Source: a virus. From it: DNA of 64,000 nt. The stretch is from the IMG/VR virus record IMGVR_UViG_3300032770_000002, positions 62,001-126,000 of that record; one strand, given 5' to 3'. Of the stretch, positions 22,945 to 31,112 are shown in pieces (positions within the stretch are counted from its first letter, which is position 1; every line of letters begins with the position of its first letter). A program made the translations under genes and the position numbers. A model generated the notes under the pieces. That model was not told the origin of the DNA. It searched no databases and worked only from the letters and a program-made list of their open reading frames with translations.

Positions 22945-23817
22945 CTAGTAGTTGCGTTTAACGCCAAACGGGTTGTTTGATTTGACGTCGACGTTGCGTA
23001 ATGAAACGCGGAGCTTAGGCAACTCATCACGCTGCTTGAGCTGGCGGAAGTTTAAGTCAGCTTCCGGGTAGGCGTTGGCCAGGTTTGAGGTGTCATCATT
23101 CGGGTTTGTGGCCCGCTCGATGAGGCGAAGGACGGCTTCAGTGTTGTTGGTGTCAATTTCACCGCGCTCGACGACGATTCTGATGAACTTCCGGCAGTTT
23201 GGCTGCACGTTATTCCAGTTGCGGTGGTTGACGGTGCTGTAGCCGCCACGAAGCGGCTTGCCAGGGAACATCGGGTCCTCATCGACCATCTCGTTTGGAA
23301 GGACACCCGCGGGATAGAGCGTCACCAAGCGGCCGTCCACCAACGTGGCCGTGACGCCTTCGGTCACCAGTCCCTGTTCGAAGTCGTTGATGAAGTTAAG
23401 CGTCTCCTCAACGGCGACGGTGCCGTCATCGTGGAAGGCGATGAATGGCCTGTCACCGAATCGCTTCTTCAGCGCGACGGTGATGGGGTCCGACGGCTTG
23501 CCAGGCAGGTAGTTCCGCAATAGCTCATCGACCCCGATGGTGTCGAGATTGGGCTTGATGCCCATGTTTTTGAGCACCTCAGTGCGGTTGCCAGATTTTT
23601 CACCAGCTTTTCCACCCTTGAGGGCCGAAAAGGCCATGCGAGCCACGATGGGCGACTTGTCCTTGAAGACCTCGCGAAACTCACCGAACTTGAGGTCATC
23701 ACCATCGAGGGCTTCAACACCCATCTCGGGTGTGAGTCCACTGATCTCTTGAAACTTTTCGATGGAGAGTCCGAGAAGCTTTGCGGCCTTGGAGACACGG
23801 TCATTCCAGTCATTCAT
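22945..23817 (-). CDS. Uncharacterised protein
   Basis: 290 aa from ATG 23817 ('MNDWNDRVSKAAKLLGLSIE'); a longer frame from 23889 begins with an unlikely peptide. The protein is mostly hydrophilic with a helical N-terminus, a central 'FIAFHDDGTVAVEETLNFIN' segment, and 'GKPLRGGYSTVNHRNWNNVQ'. Not recognised. Same strand as the gene at 21760 with a 57-bp gap, so probably cotranscribed. Confidence 0.6.
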   Translation of the reverse strand: MNDWNDRVSKAAKLLGLSIEKFQEISGLTPEMGVEALDGDDLKFGEFREVFKDKSPIVARMAFSALKGGKAGEKSGNRTEVLKNMGIKPNLDTIGVDELLRNYLPGKPSDPITVALKKRFGDRPFIAFHDDGTVAVEETLNFINDFEQGLVTEGVTATLVDGRLVTLYPAGVLPNEMVDEDPMFPGKPLRGGYSTVNHRNWNNVQPNCRKFIRIVVERGEIDTNNTEAVLRLIERATNPNDDTSNLANAYPEADLNFRQLKQRDELPKLRVSLRNVDVKSNNPFGVKRNY

Positions 23818-23914
23818 ACAGTCATTCACTTTCAATCGCGTCGATGTGTTTTGGCCAGTTCCCGCTCGACGGCAACGGCTGGCTGACACCGTTAAAGTGT
23901 CACTCCTAAGAACA

Positions 23915-24163
23915 CTATTGTGAGACGACTACATTAGTTGCAGACGTGGAGACAACCTTGGACGACGTGAAACCGATGGAGGTTGAAAACGTGGGAGCCG
24001 ACGTGATGACGGCTCCCACGGCCACAGTTTTTACGGCCTGCGTTACTTGATTCGTGCCACTAGAAACCAGGCCAATGCCGATAATGAGCGTGCGATGTTG
24101 ACCGATCGGGACGCACCCGGTGAGCAGCAGGCTCAAACCGACGATGATCCTTATCGAGGACAC
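23915..24163 (-). CDS. Small predicted lipoprotein
   Basis: 82 aa. 'MSSIRIIVGLSLLLTGC' is a lipoprotein signal with lipobox L-L-T-G-C (Cys17). The mature part is Ser/Thr/Val-rich ('TLIIGIGLVSSGTNQVTQAV'). It overlaps the 3' end of the next lipoprotein gene by 13 bp. Confidence 0.6.
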   Translation of the reverse strand: MSSIRIIVGLSLLLTGCVPIGQHRTLIIGIGLVSSGTNQVTQAVKTVAVGAVITSAPTFSTSIGFTSSKVVSTSATNVVVSQ

Positions 24164-24720
24164 GGACGCGGTAAGATGTGCTGCGCCTGCGATTCAGGCC
24201 GAATGGCCGATTTTAGGCCAATTGAGCGTGAGAGCACTTGGCGTCCAAGCGCCTGGTTAAAGCCGTCTTGGATTGCCGTTGCGAACTCGACGACAACCGG
24301 CGCGTTGCTGGCCAGGTTTGACTGGACATACTGGCCGTAGTAGAGCTGGTAGAGGTCAACGACCGAACCGATTGCAATTTGGACGTAAACGTCGTGGAGC
24401 ACCGGGACGTTGATCGACAACAGGTCTTGTTGAAGAGCACCTGGCGTGTAATTCGTCCTGGAGATAAACGTGCCAAGCGCGTCGCTTGCGGCAGCGAAAT
24501 AAGCGGCGTTATTGGTCTGACCGGTTGGCGGCGTAATTGCGGCAAGTGCTCCGGCTCGAGCGACGCCTCGAAGGACGACGGCCGCCGCGTCGATGTTGGC
24601 CTGACTTGGAGGTTGATTTGACCCCGGTGGCATGGTTGTGCAGGCTTCAAAGACGGATGCGGTGATGATGGACGCAAGGCTCAAGACGACGATGGAGACG
24701 AGTTTCACAGTGTTTTTCAT
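24151..24720 (-). CDS. Predicted lipoprotein
   Basis: 189 aa. A signal peptide ends at 'ASVFEACTTMPPGS', with a plausible lipobox F-E-A-C (Cys27). The mature region is helical and Ala-rich ('AAAVVLRGVARAGALAAITP', 'YVQIAIGSVVDLYQLYYGQY'). The C-terminus is basic. Function unknown. It pairs with the smaller lipoprotein downstream, which may indicate an envelope complex. Confidence 0.65.
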   Translation of the reverse strand: MKNTVKLVSIVVLSLASIITASVFEACTTMPPGSNQPPSQANIDAAAVVLRGVARAGALAAITPPTGQTNNAAYFAAASDALGTFISRTNYTPGALQQDLLSINVPVLHDVYVQIAIGSVVDLYQLYYGQYVQSNLASNAPVVVEFATAIQDGFNQALGRQVLSRSIGLKSAIRPESQAQHILPRPCPR

Positions 24721-24736
24721 ATGTGGCTAACTACCG

Positions 24737-24949
24737 GTGCGGGTTCTTGAAGATCAAGTGAAATTTGTGATTAAGCAGGCCAATGCGGACCAGTTTATTG
24801 GCGTTTACGAAGGCCGATACTTCTGGACACCTTCACTGATTACCCGGCGATTCTTTGGGTCGCGTGCCGAGGCCCAAAGGTTCATCCGAAAACACTCCTT
24901 AAGCGGGGTTGAACTCGTTGAGGTCCCATGCCCGGTAAGCGCTACCTGA
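24737..24949 (+). CDS. Small hypothetical protein
   Basis: 70 aa from GTG 24737. 'KQANADQFIGVYEGRYFWTP', then 'FFGSRAEAQRFIRKHSLSGV', is a compact alpha/beta pattern seen in small phage proteins. It overlaps the Dam gene by 22 bp. Confidence 0.5.
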   Translation: MRVLEDQVKFVIKQANADQFIGVYEGRYFWTPSLITRRFFGSRAEAQRFIRKHSLSGVELVEVPCPVSAT

Positions 24950-25887
24950 AGTTTTTCAACTGGCCTGGATCGAAAGTTCGTGTCCTTCCATGGCTGTTGC
25001 CAAAATTTGAGATAGCCGATCGTGGACTTTACGTCGAGCCATTTCTTGGCTCTGGGAACGTGTGGCTGAATGTCCCTGAAAAGTTCAGCCAATACATCCT
25101 GAATGACAAGGTCCCCTACGTCATTCGGTTCTTCAAGGCCATGGCCGACGTTTCATGCCGCGTGGCCTTGCTTGAACAACTTGAACGATTGCGGGCCACT
25201 TACCCAGTAAAACCGTCGCCTAAGTTAAAGCAAAAAATTGTCAACCACGCTGAGTTGACGCCTGATGAAGTAGAGCAGCGCAACACGTTAAAGCAAAGCT
25301 ATTACAATCTTCGTGACAAGTGGAATGGGCATCGGCGTGAAAACCTTAATAACGCGGCAAATTTAACCTGGTCTAACGCGGCCTTTGCGTATCTCTGTGG
25401 GGCCTGCATCAACAACCTTGTCAGGTTTGGAAGCAACGGAAACTTTAATCAAGGGTGGGGACAGCGAGAGCTTGACTTGAATTCATTCGGATTGGTTGCC
25501 GACCGAGTCGCCCACCGAAATAATCGGACGTGGTTTCACACGCATGACTTCAACAGTCTGCTCAGCAACATCAGTGTGAGAGGCCTGCTTTCACGGAGCG
25601 TGGTCTACCTTGATCCGCCGTATGGCACGCGGTCCGAGGCGAGGGTCAACGGGCTTTACGGATTGGAAAATTCATGGACGGCTGAAAATGACCAAGCCGT
25701 CATGGCATGGTGTCTGGCCATCCACAAGGCTGACGGGCTCTTTGTCCTGTCAAATTTGATGGAGAATCCAGGCGTGGCGAGACTGATTCAGGAGTTCAAC
25801 GTCCAAGTCGTGCCAATCAAGTATAAGGCGTCCGTTGGACGGCACGAAGTTCGTGAACAAACTGAGGTCATCATCTCGAATTTCTAA
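24928..25887 (+). CDS. dam: DNA adenine methyltransferase, Dam/D12 class
   Basis: 319 aa. D12-class features are in order: 'FFNWPGSKVRVLPWLLPKF' (the G-x-K motif near the N-terminus), 'YVEPFLGSGNVWLN' (motif I, F-x-G-S-G), 'NNLVRFGSNGNFNQGWG', and the catalytic D-P-P-Y in 'VVYLDPPYGTRSE' near residue 230. The enzyme methylates N6 of adenine, probably in GATC, by analogy with Dam; the exact site cannot be read from the sequence. Possible roles are evasion of restriction or timing of replication or packaging. The stop overlaps the next frame (TAATG). Confidence 0.85.
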   Translation: MPGKRYLKFFNWPGSKVRVLPWLLPKFEIADRGLYVEPFLGSGNVWLNVPEKFSQYILNDKVPYVIRFFKAMADVSCRVALLEQLERLRATYPVKPSPKLKQKIVNHAELTPDEVEQRNTLKQSYYNLRDKWNGHRRENLNNAANLTWSNAAFAYLCGACINNLVRFGSNGNFNQGWGQRELDLNSFGLVADRVAHRNNRTWFHTHDFNSLLSNISVRGLLSRSVVYLDPPYGTRSEARVNGLYGLENSWTAENDQAVMAWCLAIHKADGLFVLSNLMENPGVARLIQEFNVQVVPIKYKASVGRHEVREQTEVIISNF

Positions 25888-26171
25888 TGGCGTGGGACCC
25901 AATAGTCAAAGTCACCAGCGATGATTATTCCTGATATGGCAAGATCGTCAAGGACGACGAGAATGGCCTGGTAATTGACGGCATTTGGCCTCCTGATCCT
26001 GACACTGCCAGACGGTGGGTCTTTGCGCCACACCAGTCTGGGGAGTTTGTCACAACGGCTTCCATGTCCATGGGTTTTCGATACCCATTTCGACATTCGT
26101 TAAAATTCAAGGCATCATTGGAGATGGTCAATGAAATGAGACGGGCCGTAAAGGCCATAATGTCAACGTGA
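25887..26171 (+). pseudogene. Small gene interrupted by an in-frame TGA
   Basis: From ATG 25887 the frame reads MAWDPIVKVTSDDYS, meets TGA at 25932-25934, and then stays open for 78 more codons to TGA 26169. The downstream part has normal coding composition ('KDDENGLVIDGIWPPDPDTA', 'WVFAPHQSGEFVTTASM'). A single change from TGG to TGA would explain it. Alternatives are a sequencing error or read-through. No good start lies just after the TGA. Function unknown. Confidence 0.6.
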
Positions 26172-26207
26172 CAAACATTTTCGATGTCAACGTGGCGAAC
26201 ATTGTTC
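26160..26207 (+). repeat. Imperfect 24-bp tandem repeat
   Basis: The unit beginning ATGTCAACGTG(A/G)C appears at 26160-26183 and 26184-26207 with four differences. It covers the stop of the interrupted gene and the gap before the tagged gene at 26238. Confidence 0.6.
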
Positions 26208-26237
26208 TCACCCGCGTTATTGGCGTAGTTATGACAA

Positions 26238-26456
26238 ATGGACGCCCGAGCGACGATTGACCACCTCATTGAGCAGGACCACTTGCGCTCCCTGCAGAAG
26301 AGCCTCTTTGCCCGGGCCATGCGTCTCTTTGATGACGGTTACACCCCCGACGAGATCTTCCAAGTCGTCAAGAAAACTGACGGACAGTTACCGGCTCACT
26401 TTGTCGACACGGTCAAGTCCGCGTGGCAGGAATATCGAAGGCGCGGGTTCGCATGA
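26238..26456 (+). CDS. Small protein with N-terminal IDH tag
   Basis: 72 aa. It begins 'MDARATIDHLIEQDHLRSLQ', a variant of the shared tag, followed by helices 'LFARAMRLFDDGYTPDEIFQ'. The C-terminal helix is basic. It is preceded by TTGGCGTAGTTATGACAA, nearly identical to the text before the gene at 62486. It is coupled by ATGA to the amidoligase gene. Confidence 0.6.
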   Translation: MDARATIDHLIEQDHLRSLQKSLFARAMRLFDDGYTPDEIFQVVKKTDGQLPAHFVDTVKSAWQEYRRRGFA

Positions 26457-27535
26457 GGGCCAGAGACTCCATTGACGTCCTCTTCGAGTCGATTGAGGGT
26501 CTTGGCTCACGCAAGGTTGGGATTGAGCTTGAGATTCTCGTCCTCAGCAAATTCAAGCGTCAGTTTCAACAGCTTGCCAGAAGCTTGGACATTGGCGTTG
26601 GCTCAGACTTTTCAATGGAAAAGCGGCACGAAGGGTTTGAGCAATTTTATGGGACGGTCGAAATTGACATCGGCCGACGCCCATGGACTGAGATCGAGGG
26701 CCGACTGACTCAACTGACAAGTTGGCTGCGCCACGAGGTGCCAATAAAATTCAAGTCGCAAGCAAGGCCGCGAGTTCCAGCGCGAGAGCATGAAATTCAC
26801 CTTCCAATTGGTCGCGTCTCGCAGACCATGACCGGCGCGTTGCACATTCACTTTGACATCGATGATTGGTTTCGTGACCACGACCACTTTCGCTCGTTTT
26901 TGGCCGTGTTCAACGAGTTCCTCGACCGCGGCGACCTCGAGTCGATGGTGGCCAAGTCGCGCTACGCCGTTGCGCCAAAGAAGTCCAAGTTCGACACCTC
27001 GAGCCCATATGGACAGGGACACGAGTATGCCAAGCCTTGGCCAGCTCCAGTTCCAAGGCCAACTGACGTAAAGCGATTTCAGAACCTTCCATCCGACGAG
27101 CTGACGACGATGTCTGCCGGGTCCAAGACCGTTCGGCGCAAGTTGACGTTTGACACGTCTCGCGTGCGTGACTTTGTCCGGTGGTGGGCCAAGGAGATGG
27201 ATGTGGACCGGCTTCAGGCGGTAAATCTGCTGTCGTCATGGGACCACGGCACGCTGGAGTTTCGATTCCCAAACGCGACGCTCAGCATCAGCGCAATTTC
27301 AGGGTGGGTGGAATTTCTGGCTGGTCTCATCAACTTTAGCCGCGACAAGAATTACGGCCAGTTTTTGTGGGCCTCACGGCGAGGTGAACACAAGACAATC
27401 GGTCAGTTCATGGACAAGCGCAAGGCGGCCCATGGGCACCCACAGTTTCCGCCGCCGTGGGACAGGTATGACTACGAGGTGCCAAGGTCTTATCGGAAAT
27501 TGGGCCTCGAGTCATTGCAGCCGCTGTCAATGTAA
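26453..27535 (+). CDS. Amidoligase_2-type enzyme with N-terminal tag
   Basis: 360 aa from ATG 26453 (overlaps the preceding stop). The first residues 'MRARDSIDVLFESI' are a form of the shared tag. The amidoligase signature follows: 'KVGIELEILVL' (E-x-E, about 24), 'TGALHIHFDIDDWF' (H-x-H, about 135), and 'LQAVNLLSSWDHGTLEFRFPN' in shortened form, here around 256-275, with 'ATLSISAISGWVEFLAGL'. Family enzymes form amide bonds from a carboxylate and an amine using ATP. The tag suggests that it may travel in the virion. Closest relative in the window is the protein at 38080. Confidence 0.75.
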   Translation: MRARDSIDVLFESIEGLGSRKVGIELEILVLSKFKRQFQQLARSLDIGVGSDFSMEKRHEGFEQFYGTVEIDIGRRPWTEIEGRLTQLTSWLRHEVPIKFKSQARPRVPAREHEIHLPIGRVSQTMTGALHIHFDIDDWFRDHDHFRSFLAVFNEFLDRGDLESMVAKSRYAVAPKKSKFDTSSPYGQGHEYAKPWPAPVPRPTDVKRFQNLPSDELTTMSAGSKTVRRKLTFDTSRVRDFVRWWAKEMDVDRLQAVNLLSSWDHGTLEFRFPNATLSISAISGWVEFLAGLINFSRDKNYGQFLWASRRGEHKTIGQFMDKRKAAHGHPQFPPPWDRYDYEVPRSYRKLGLESLQPLSM

Positions 27536-27597
27536 AATTTCTTCAAGCAGGCCTTTAAAGTCACGCCCCAGTCGTAAAATTTTGTTTACAATTTCTG

Positions 27598-27626
27598 TTT
27601 ACAAAATCGTGTCGTCATGGTAGAGT
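27598..27626 (+). promoter_or_regulatory. Sigma70-like promoter P3 with doubled -35 box
   Basis: TTTACA at 27598-27603, 17-bp spacer, TAGAGT at 27621-27626. A second TTTACA lies 13 bp upstream (27585-27590). ATG 27636 is 10 nt after the -10 box. Confidence 0.65.
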
Positions 27627-27635
27627 ATTACCACG

Positions 27636-28568
27636 ATGACAAACACGACCAAACTGCCAAAAAACCTGAAATTCACTCGAAGCGGCCAGCAACTTTCTGG
27701 CATTGTCACCCGCATCTCTGCCGAAGTCCAGCTCCAAGACGGCCGCCGCGTTTTCAAGACCCTGACTGACGAAGACCTCTGCCCGACTGAACCAGCGCTC
27801 GCTCCGACCGATGACTCCCAAGCGCAAGTCATGGTCGAGACGCCGACGTGGACGATCATGCAGAAGTTTGACTTCATGGCCAACCTCATCCGCATGGTCA
27901 TTGACGACGTGACGTGCTCCCTGGTCATCACCGGGTCTGGCGGCCTTGGCAAGACCAGCAGCGTCTTTGAAGCGCTGAAGCGGGCGAGCCTGACAGCCGA
28001 CCGCGACTTTGTCGTCCTGAAGGGCTACACCACGCCACGCGGTTTTTACGAATATCTGTATCGCAACAATGGCCGGCTCATCATCGTTGACGACTGCGAC
28101 GCCGTCTTCAAGACGCAGACCGGCGTGAACATCCTCAAGGCGGCGCTTGACTCTTTCGAAGACCGCACCGTCAGCTGGCAGTCGCGTGAGCGCGCCGCCT
28201 CGAGCGAGGACGAAGAGGGTGACGACTCGGTCCCCAACTCCTTTGAATTTTCCGGCCGAATCATCTTCATCAGCAACCTGTCACACGACGACGTCCCACA
28301 GCCTGTTCGCAGCCGCTCGATGAACATCGACCTGACGATGAATGTCCAGGAACGCCTTGACCGAATCAACTACCTGATGCCGGTTCTCGCCAGCAACGAG
28401 GAAGTGACGATGGACCAAGCCAAGGAGTGCTTCGACCTCATCGTGGCGAATCAGAGCCTCATCAAGGACATCAACATCCGCACGGCCATCATGACGCTGC
28501 GCATTCGGAAGACCAACAGCGACGTCATCTGGAAGGACATGGCCACGTTCCAACTGCTGCACAATTAA
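27636..28568 (+). CDS. AAA+ family ATPase
   Basis: 310 aa. Walker A is 'VITGSGGLGKTSSVFEAL' around 103-113, Walker B 'RLIIVDDCDAVFKTQ' around 153-160, a sensor-1-like Asn occurs in 'GRIIFISNLSHDDVPQPV', and an arginine-finger-like 'VRSRSMNIDL' follows. It resembles the AAA+ proteins found in many large phages with unknown targets; a clamp-loader or remodelling role is possible. Its own promoter (P3) and a near-leaderless start suggest strong early expression. Confidence 0.75.
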   Translation: MTNTTKLPKNLKFTRSGQQLSGIVTRISAEVQLQDGRRVFKTLTDEDLCPTEPALAPTDDSQAQVMVETPTWTIMQKFDFMANLIRMVIDDVTCSLVITGSGGLGKTSSVFEALKRASLTADRDFVVLKGYTTPRGFYEYLYRNNGRLIIVDDCDAVFKTQTGVNILKAALDSFEDRTVSWQSRERAASSEDEEGDDSVPNSFEFSGRIIFISNLSHDDVPQPVRSRSMNIDLTMNVQERLDRINYLMPVLASNEEVTMDQAKECFDLIVANQSLIKDINIRTAIMTLRIRKTNSDVIWKDMATFQLLHN

Positions 28569-28591
28569 AACGACTGACCTGAAAAATTTAC

Positions 28592-28807
28592 ATGAAAACT
28601 TCCCTTACTCAAATAAATTTGGCCGTCGGAATGGCGTTGCCGTTAGCTTTTACAACGCCTGTTCCAGGATTCGGCAATGATTGCTTGCCTGCTCGCATCG
28701 AGGAAATTAGGCCTGACGGTAGGGTGAAAGTTCAGTGGCTTCATCGCGATGGCGACTGGTCACCGCGGTGCGTTATCCACCCGTCTAAACTGTTTACGAA
28801 GGTCTAA
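28592..28807 (+). CDS. Small SH3-like hypothetical protein
   Basis: 71 aa. 'CLPARIEEIRPDGRVKVQWL' and 'RDGDWSPRCVIHPSKLF' resemble a Tudor/SH3-like barrel. Followed after 1 bp by the next start. Function unknown. Confidence 0.5.
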   Translation: MKTSLTQINLAVGMALPLAFTTPVPGFGNDCLPARIEEIRPDGRVKVQWLHRDGDWSPRCVIHPSKLFTKV

Positions 28808-28808
28808 T

Positions 28809-29093
28809 ATGAAACCAGCTGAATACTTCCAACTTGTGGTTGAGACCATCGCAACCCACGGTCACCGTGACAACGACCACTTTAAGTCGGCCTTCTCGAT
28901 CGCCCAACAGGCCCTGGCAGCCAGATTCTCTGACGAGGTCATGCTTTACGAGTCGATGCGTGTCAGAGACCAGCTCACGGAAGGAAGGTTGACGTATCGG
29001 CCCGGGTGCGACTGGTATGACCCTCGGACGAGCGCTCAATATGAATTTCTCGAGCTTTCTGAGGTGTCCCTCAAAGAGAAGGAGGCCGTATGA
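28809..29093 (+). CDS. Hypothetical protein
   Basis: 94 aa from ATG 28809. Helical ('AEYFQLVVETIATHGHRDND', 'SIAQQALAARFSDEVMLYE'). Not recognised. It ends with a 4-bp overlap to the next gene. Confidence 0.55.
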   Translation: MKPAEYFQLVVETIATHGHRDNDHFKSAFSIAQQALAARFSDEVMLYESMRVRDQLTEGRLTYRPGCDWYDPRTSAQYEFLELSEVSLKEKEAV

Positions 29094-29347
29094 CCAGCGC
29101 CAAGTTCAATCAGTTTGTTAAAGGATCCACGGCAAAGGTCCCAGTCTTTCGGTCTAAAGTCACCAGGGATGACATCTCCAAGGGCGATGAAGTTGTCTAC
29201 ATGACCGACGTTGACGCGTTTTTCGGTGTGCGGTTCGACGGTGAAAGTGTCACTATTTTGTCAGGGCATGGCACCGAGCTTGGTCCAAAACACGTCGAAT
29301 TCTTGACTTGGAAAGTTGTCAATTTGGAGGAATGGATAAGTTTATGA
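29090..29347 (+). CDS. Small hypothetical protein
   Basis: 85 aa, beta-rich ('SKGDEVVYMTDVDAFFGVRF', 'LGPKHVEFLTWKVVNLEEWI'). Coupled to both neighbours by 4-bp overlaps. Function unknown. Confidence 0.55.
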   Translation: MTSAKFNQFVKGSTAKVPVFRSKVTRDDISKGDEVVYMTDVDAFFGVRFDGESVTILSGHGTELGPKHVEFLTWKVVNLEEWISL

Positions 29348-29703
29348 AAACAGTTCAAATGACCAATACTGAGCATCGTGAGCTCGTGCTCCTGCTCAAG
29401 GGACAATGCGACTCACGTCCACTGGCCGAATTGCTTTACCGCATAACGTCAGTGTCACCAGCCGCCCGCAAGAAGGTCTTAATTGACCGCAACGGCCAAG
29501 AAATCAAGACCGGCACCACGGTCCGTTATCGTGACGGTTGGATGTCCGTGGCGTCAGTTTTTGTCGGCTCACAGCGCGTCAATCTGAAGGGCATCTTTGG
29601 GAGCCGCATTGTTCATAAACGTGTTCCACTCAGCGAGATCTACGAGGACTATGAAAACTGGTCCGTCGCGTGGAGCAAGTCCGAAACATACCGATCAATG
29701 TGA
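29344..29703 (+). CDS. Hypothetical protein
   Basis: 119 aa from ATG 29344, chosen for the ATGA overlap. The C-terminal half has an SH3-like look ('IKTGTTVRYRDGWMSVASVF', 'QRVNLKGIFGSRIVHKRVPL'). The N-terminal helix contains 'TEHRELVLLLKGQC'. Function unknown. Confidence 0.55.
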   Translation: MKTVQMTNTEHRELVLLLKGQCDSRPLAELLYRITSVSPAARKKVLIDRNGQEIKTGTTVRYRDGWMSVASVFVGSQRVNLKGIFGSRIVHKRVPLSEIYEDYENWSVAWSKSETYRSM

Positions 29704-29708
29704 GACTC

Positions 29709-29921
29709 ATGATCAAAGAAACTCCCATCTCATCGCTGCTTATTGAGCGCTACGGCCGTGACTTCCGACAGAAGTTGAACTACTACCGAACGGCTTCTTG
29801 GAAGGGCCAGCCGGTTGCGATCATGGAGGTGGACACGCGGACGCTAGCGGCCCTGGTCAAGATAGCGGATGGGAAACACCACAGCGTTTCTGTCAATGAC
29901 CTAACTGACTTTGTCTTATGA
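29709..29921 (+). CDS. Small hypothetical protein
   Basis: 70 aa from ATG 29709: 'SLLIERYGRDFRQKLNYYRT', then a beta part 'WKGQPVAIMEVDTRTLAALV'. Five bases after the previous stop and 4-bp overlap with the next gene. Function unknown. Confidence 0.5.
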   Translation: MIKETPISSLLIERYGRDFRQKLNYYRTASWKGQPVAIMEVDTRTLAALVKIADGKHHSVSVNDLTDFVL

Positions 29922-30268
29922 ACCAAGATAATTCCTGCCAATGTAAAATTTGTGGAGCGACGACCCTCATGACGTCGACGCGGCTTTGCAACGCCTGCTG
30001 GCAAGGCACCCGAGGGCTTGAGCACTTTGCCAAGCTTATTCGACACACCGACCAAGCAGGCACCGTGGCGAAAGCGATCATCGACATGTTGGCATCAAGG
30101 CCAGCGGCATCAGTGCCAACGAAACTCTACATCGCGGTCATTCCGTGGGACCACAACGACGCCATCGTCGAGGTGTGTTCGACACGCGCGGAAGCGGAGC
30201 AAGTTATCGAAGAACGGGCAGAAGACAACAAGGCTAACGCCAAGGTCATTGAGCACGTCGTTGCATGA
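29918..30268 (+). CDS. Small zinc-ribbon protein
   Basis: 116 aa. A ribbon near the N-terminus has Cys8, Cys10 or Cys13 with 'CKICGATTLM' and 'RLCNACWQGTRG' (C-x2-C twice). The rest is 'LYIAVIPWDHNDAIVEVCST', then a helix. Function unknown. Confidence 0.55.
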   Translation: MNQDNSCQCKICGATTLMTSTRLCNACWQGTRGLEHFAKLIRHTDQAGTVAKAIIDMLASRPAASVPTKLYIAVIPWDHNDAIVEVCSTRAEAEQVIEERAEDNKANAKVIEHVVA

Positions 30269-30335
30269 CCCGTCCTCCTTGGAAGCGGGTCTGAGAATCT
30301 GTTGGCAAAGCAAAGAACATAGAAAGGACCAAAAC

Positions 30336-30716
30336 ATGATCGGCTCATCTACACTTATCGTGAAACAGGCTGGAAAGTATCACCTCCACGTTTACAATGG
30401 GGGTCTTTGCTTTGCCTGCTTTGGCAACGAAAAAGCCACCAAACAGGATTATTTCGAGGCCATGAAGCTCAACAACTCTGAGTGGGGCAAACCGGACAGG
30501 GTGAATTTGACCCAAGAGGAAATTGATTCGATTCGAACGTCACACCAGTGCATCAACCCGAAAGAGCCAAACTACAGCGAATTTGCTGGTGATACCGTCG
30601 GCCTGTTGGACCTCGACGCTGGCGTCCTCTACGGCCGAAATGGGCGCGACAACGGCGACCAATGGGTTGAGTATGACCCTAACCCAAGTCCAAAACTTTC
30701 CGTGGAGCGAGTTTGA
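30336..30716 (+). CDS. Hypothetical protein
   Basis: 126 aa from ATG 30336, preceded by AGAAAGGA as a clear ribosome-binding site. Segments 'AGKYHLHVYNGGLCFACFGN' and 'AGDTVGLLDLDAGVLYGRNG' suggest a compact alpha/beta protein. Not recognised. The 67 bp upstream hold no other feature. Confidence 0.6.
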   Translation: MIGSSTLIVKQAGKYHLHVYNGGLCFACFGNEKATKQDYFEAMKLNNSEWGKPDRVNLTQEEIDSIRTSHQCINPKEPNYSEFAGDTVGLLDLDAGVLYGRNGRDNGDQWVEYDPNPSPKLSVERV

Positions 30717-30718
30717 AA

Positions 30719-31105
30719 ATGCAATCGTTGTCACTACCATTTCTGCCAGAGTCATTTGAGCTGGTCAAATCGAGATTTGACCGAGCCATCGCCAAGTCGG
30801 TTACAGCCGGGGAGATGTTGGACAAGGCGTTAAAGACACTTGAGAGTGGCGTGCCACCACAAGACCGCGAGCATGTCTTTGACTTTGACAGTGGGCTTCG
30901 CATGATTGCTGACAAGGAGAGTCTGATGGGGCTGGAGATCATTCACTTGTCGTTCGGCCTGTGGAACCACAAGTCTGGCGGGTTTCTGGATGAGGAAGCT
31001 TTCATTCAGGAGACGAGCAAGATTATGGCTCAGCTGTTGAATCGGGCCGACCCATTCAGGTCTTTTCGTTCAAATAACGTCGTTCACTTTTTCTTCAAGG
31101 TGTGA
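30719..31105 (+). CDS. Hypothetical protein
   Basis: 128 aa from ATG 30719; TTG 30713 is an alternative. Helical ('LVKSRFDRAIAKSVTAGEML', 'MLDKALKTLESGVPPQ') with a C-terminal beta strand 'NNVVHFFFKV'. Not recognised. Confidence 0.55.
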   Translation: MQSLSLPFLPESFELVKSRFDRAIAKSVTAGEMLDKALKTLESGVPPQDREHVFDFDSGLRMIADKESLMGLEIIHLSFGLWNHKSGGFLDEEAFIQETSKIMAQLLNRADPFRSFRSNNVVHFFFKV

Positions 31106-31112
31106 TTAGGAT

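Noticed and set aside
25932-25934. Selenocysteine or reassigned TGA
   Set aside because: No SECIS-like hairpin was seen directly after the TGA, and TGA is used as the normal stop of many genes here. A nonsense mutation or sequencing error is simpler.
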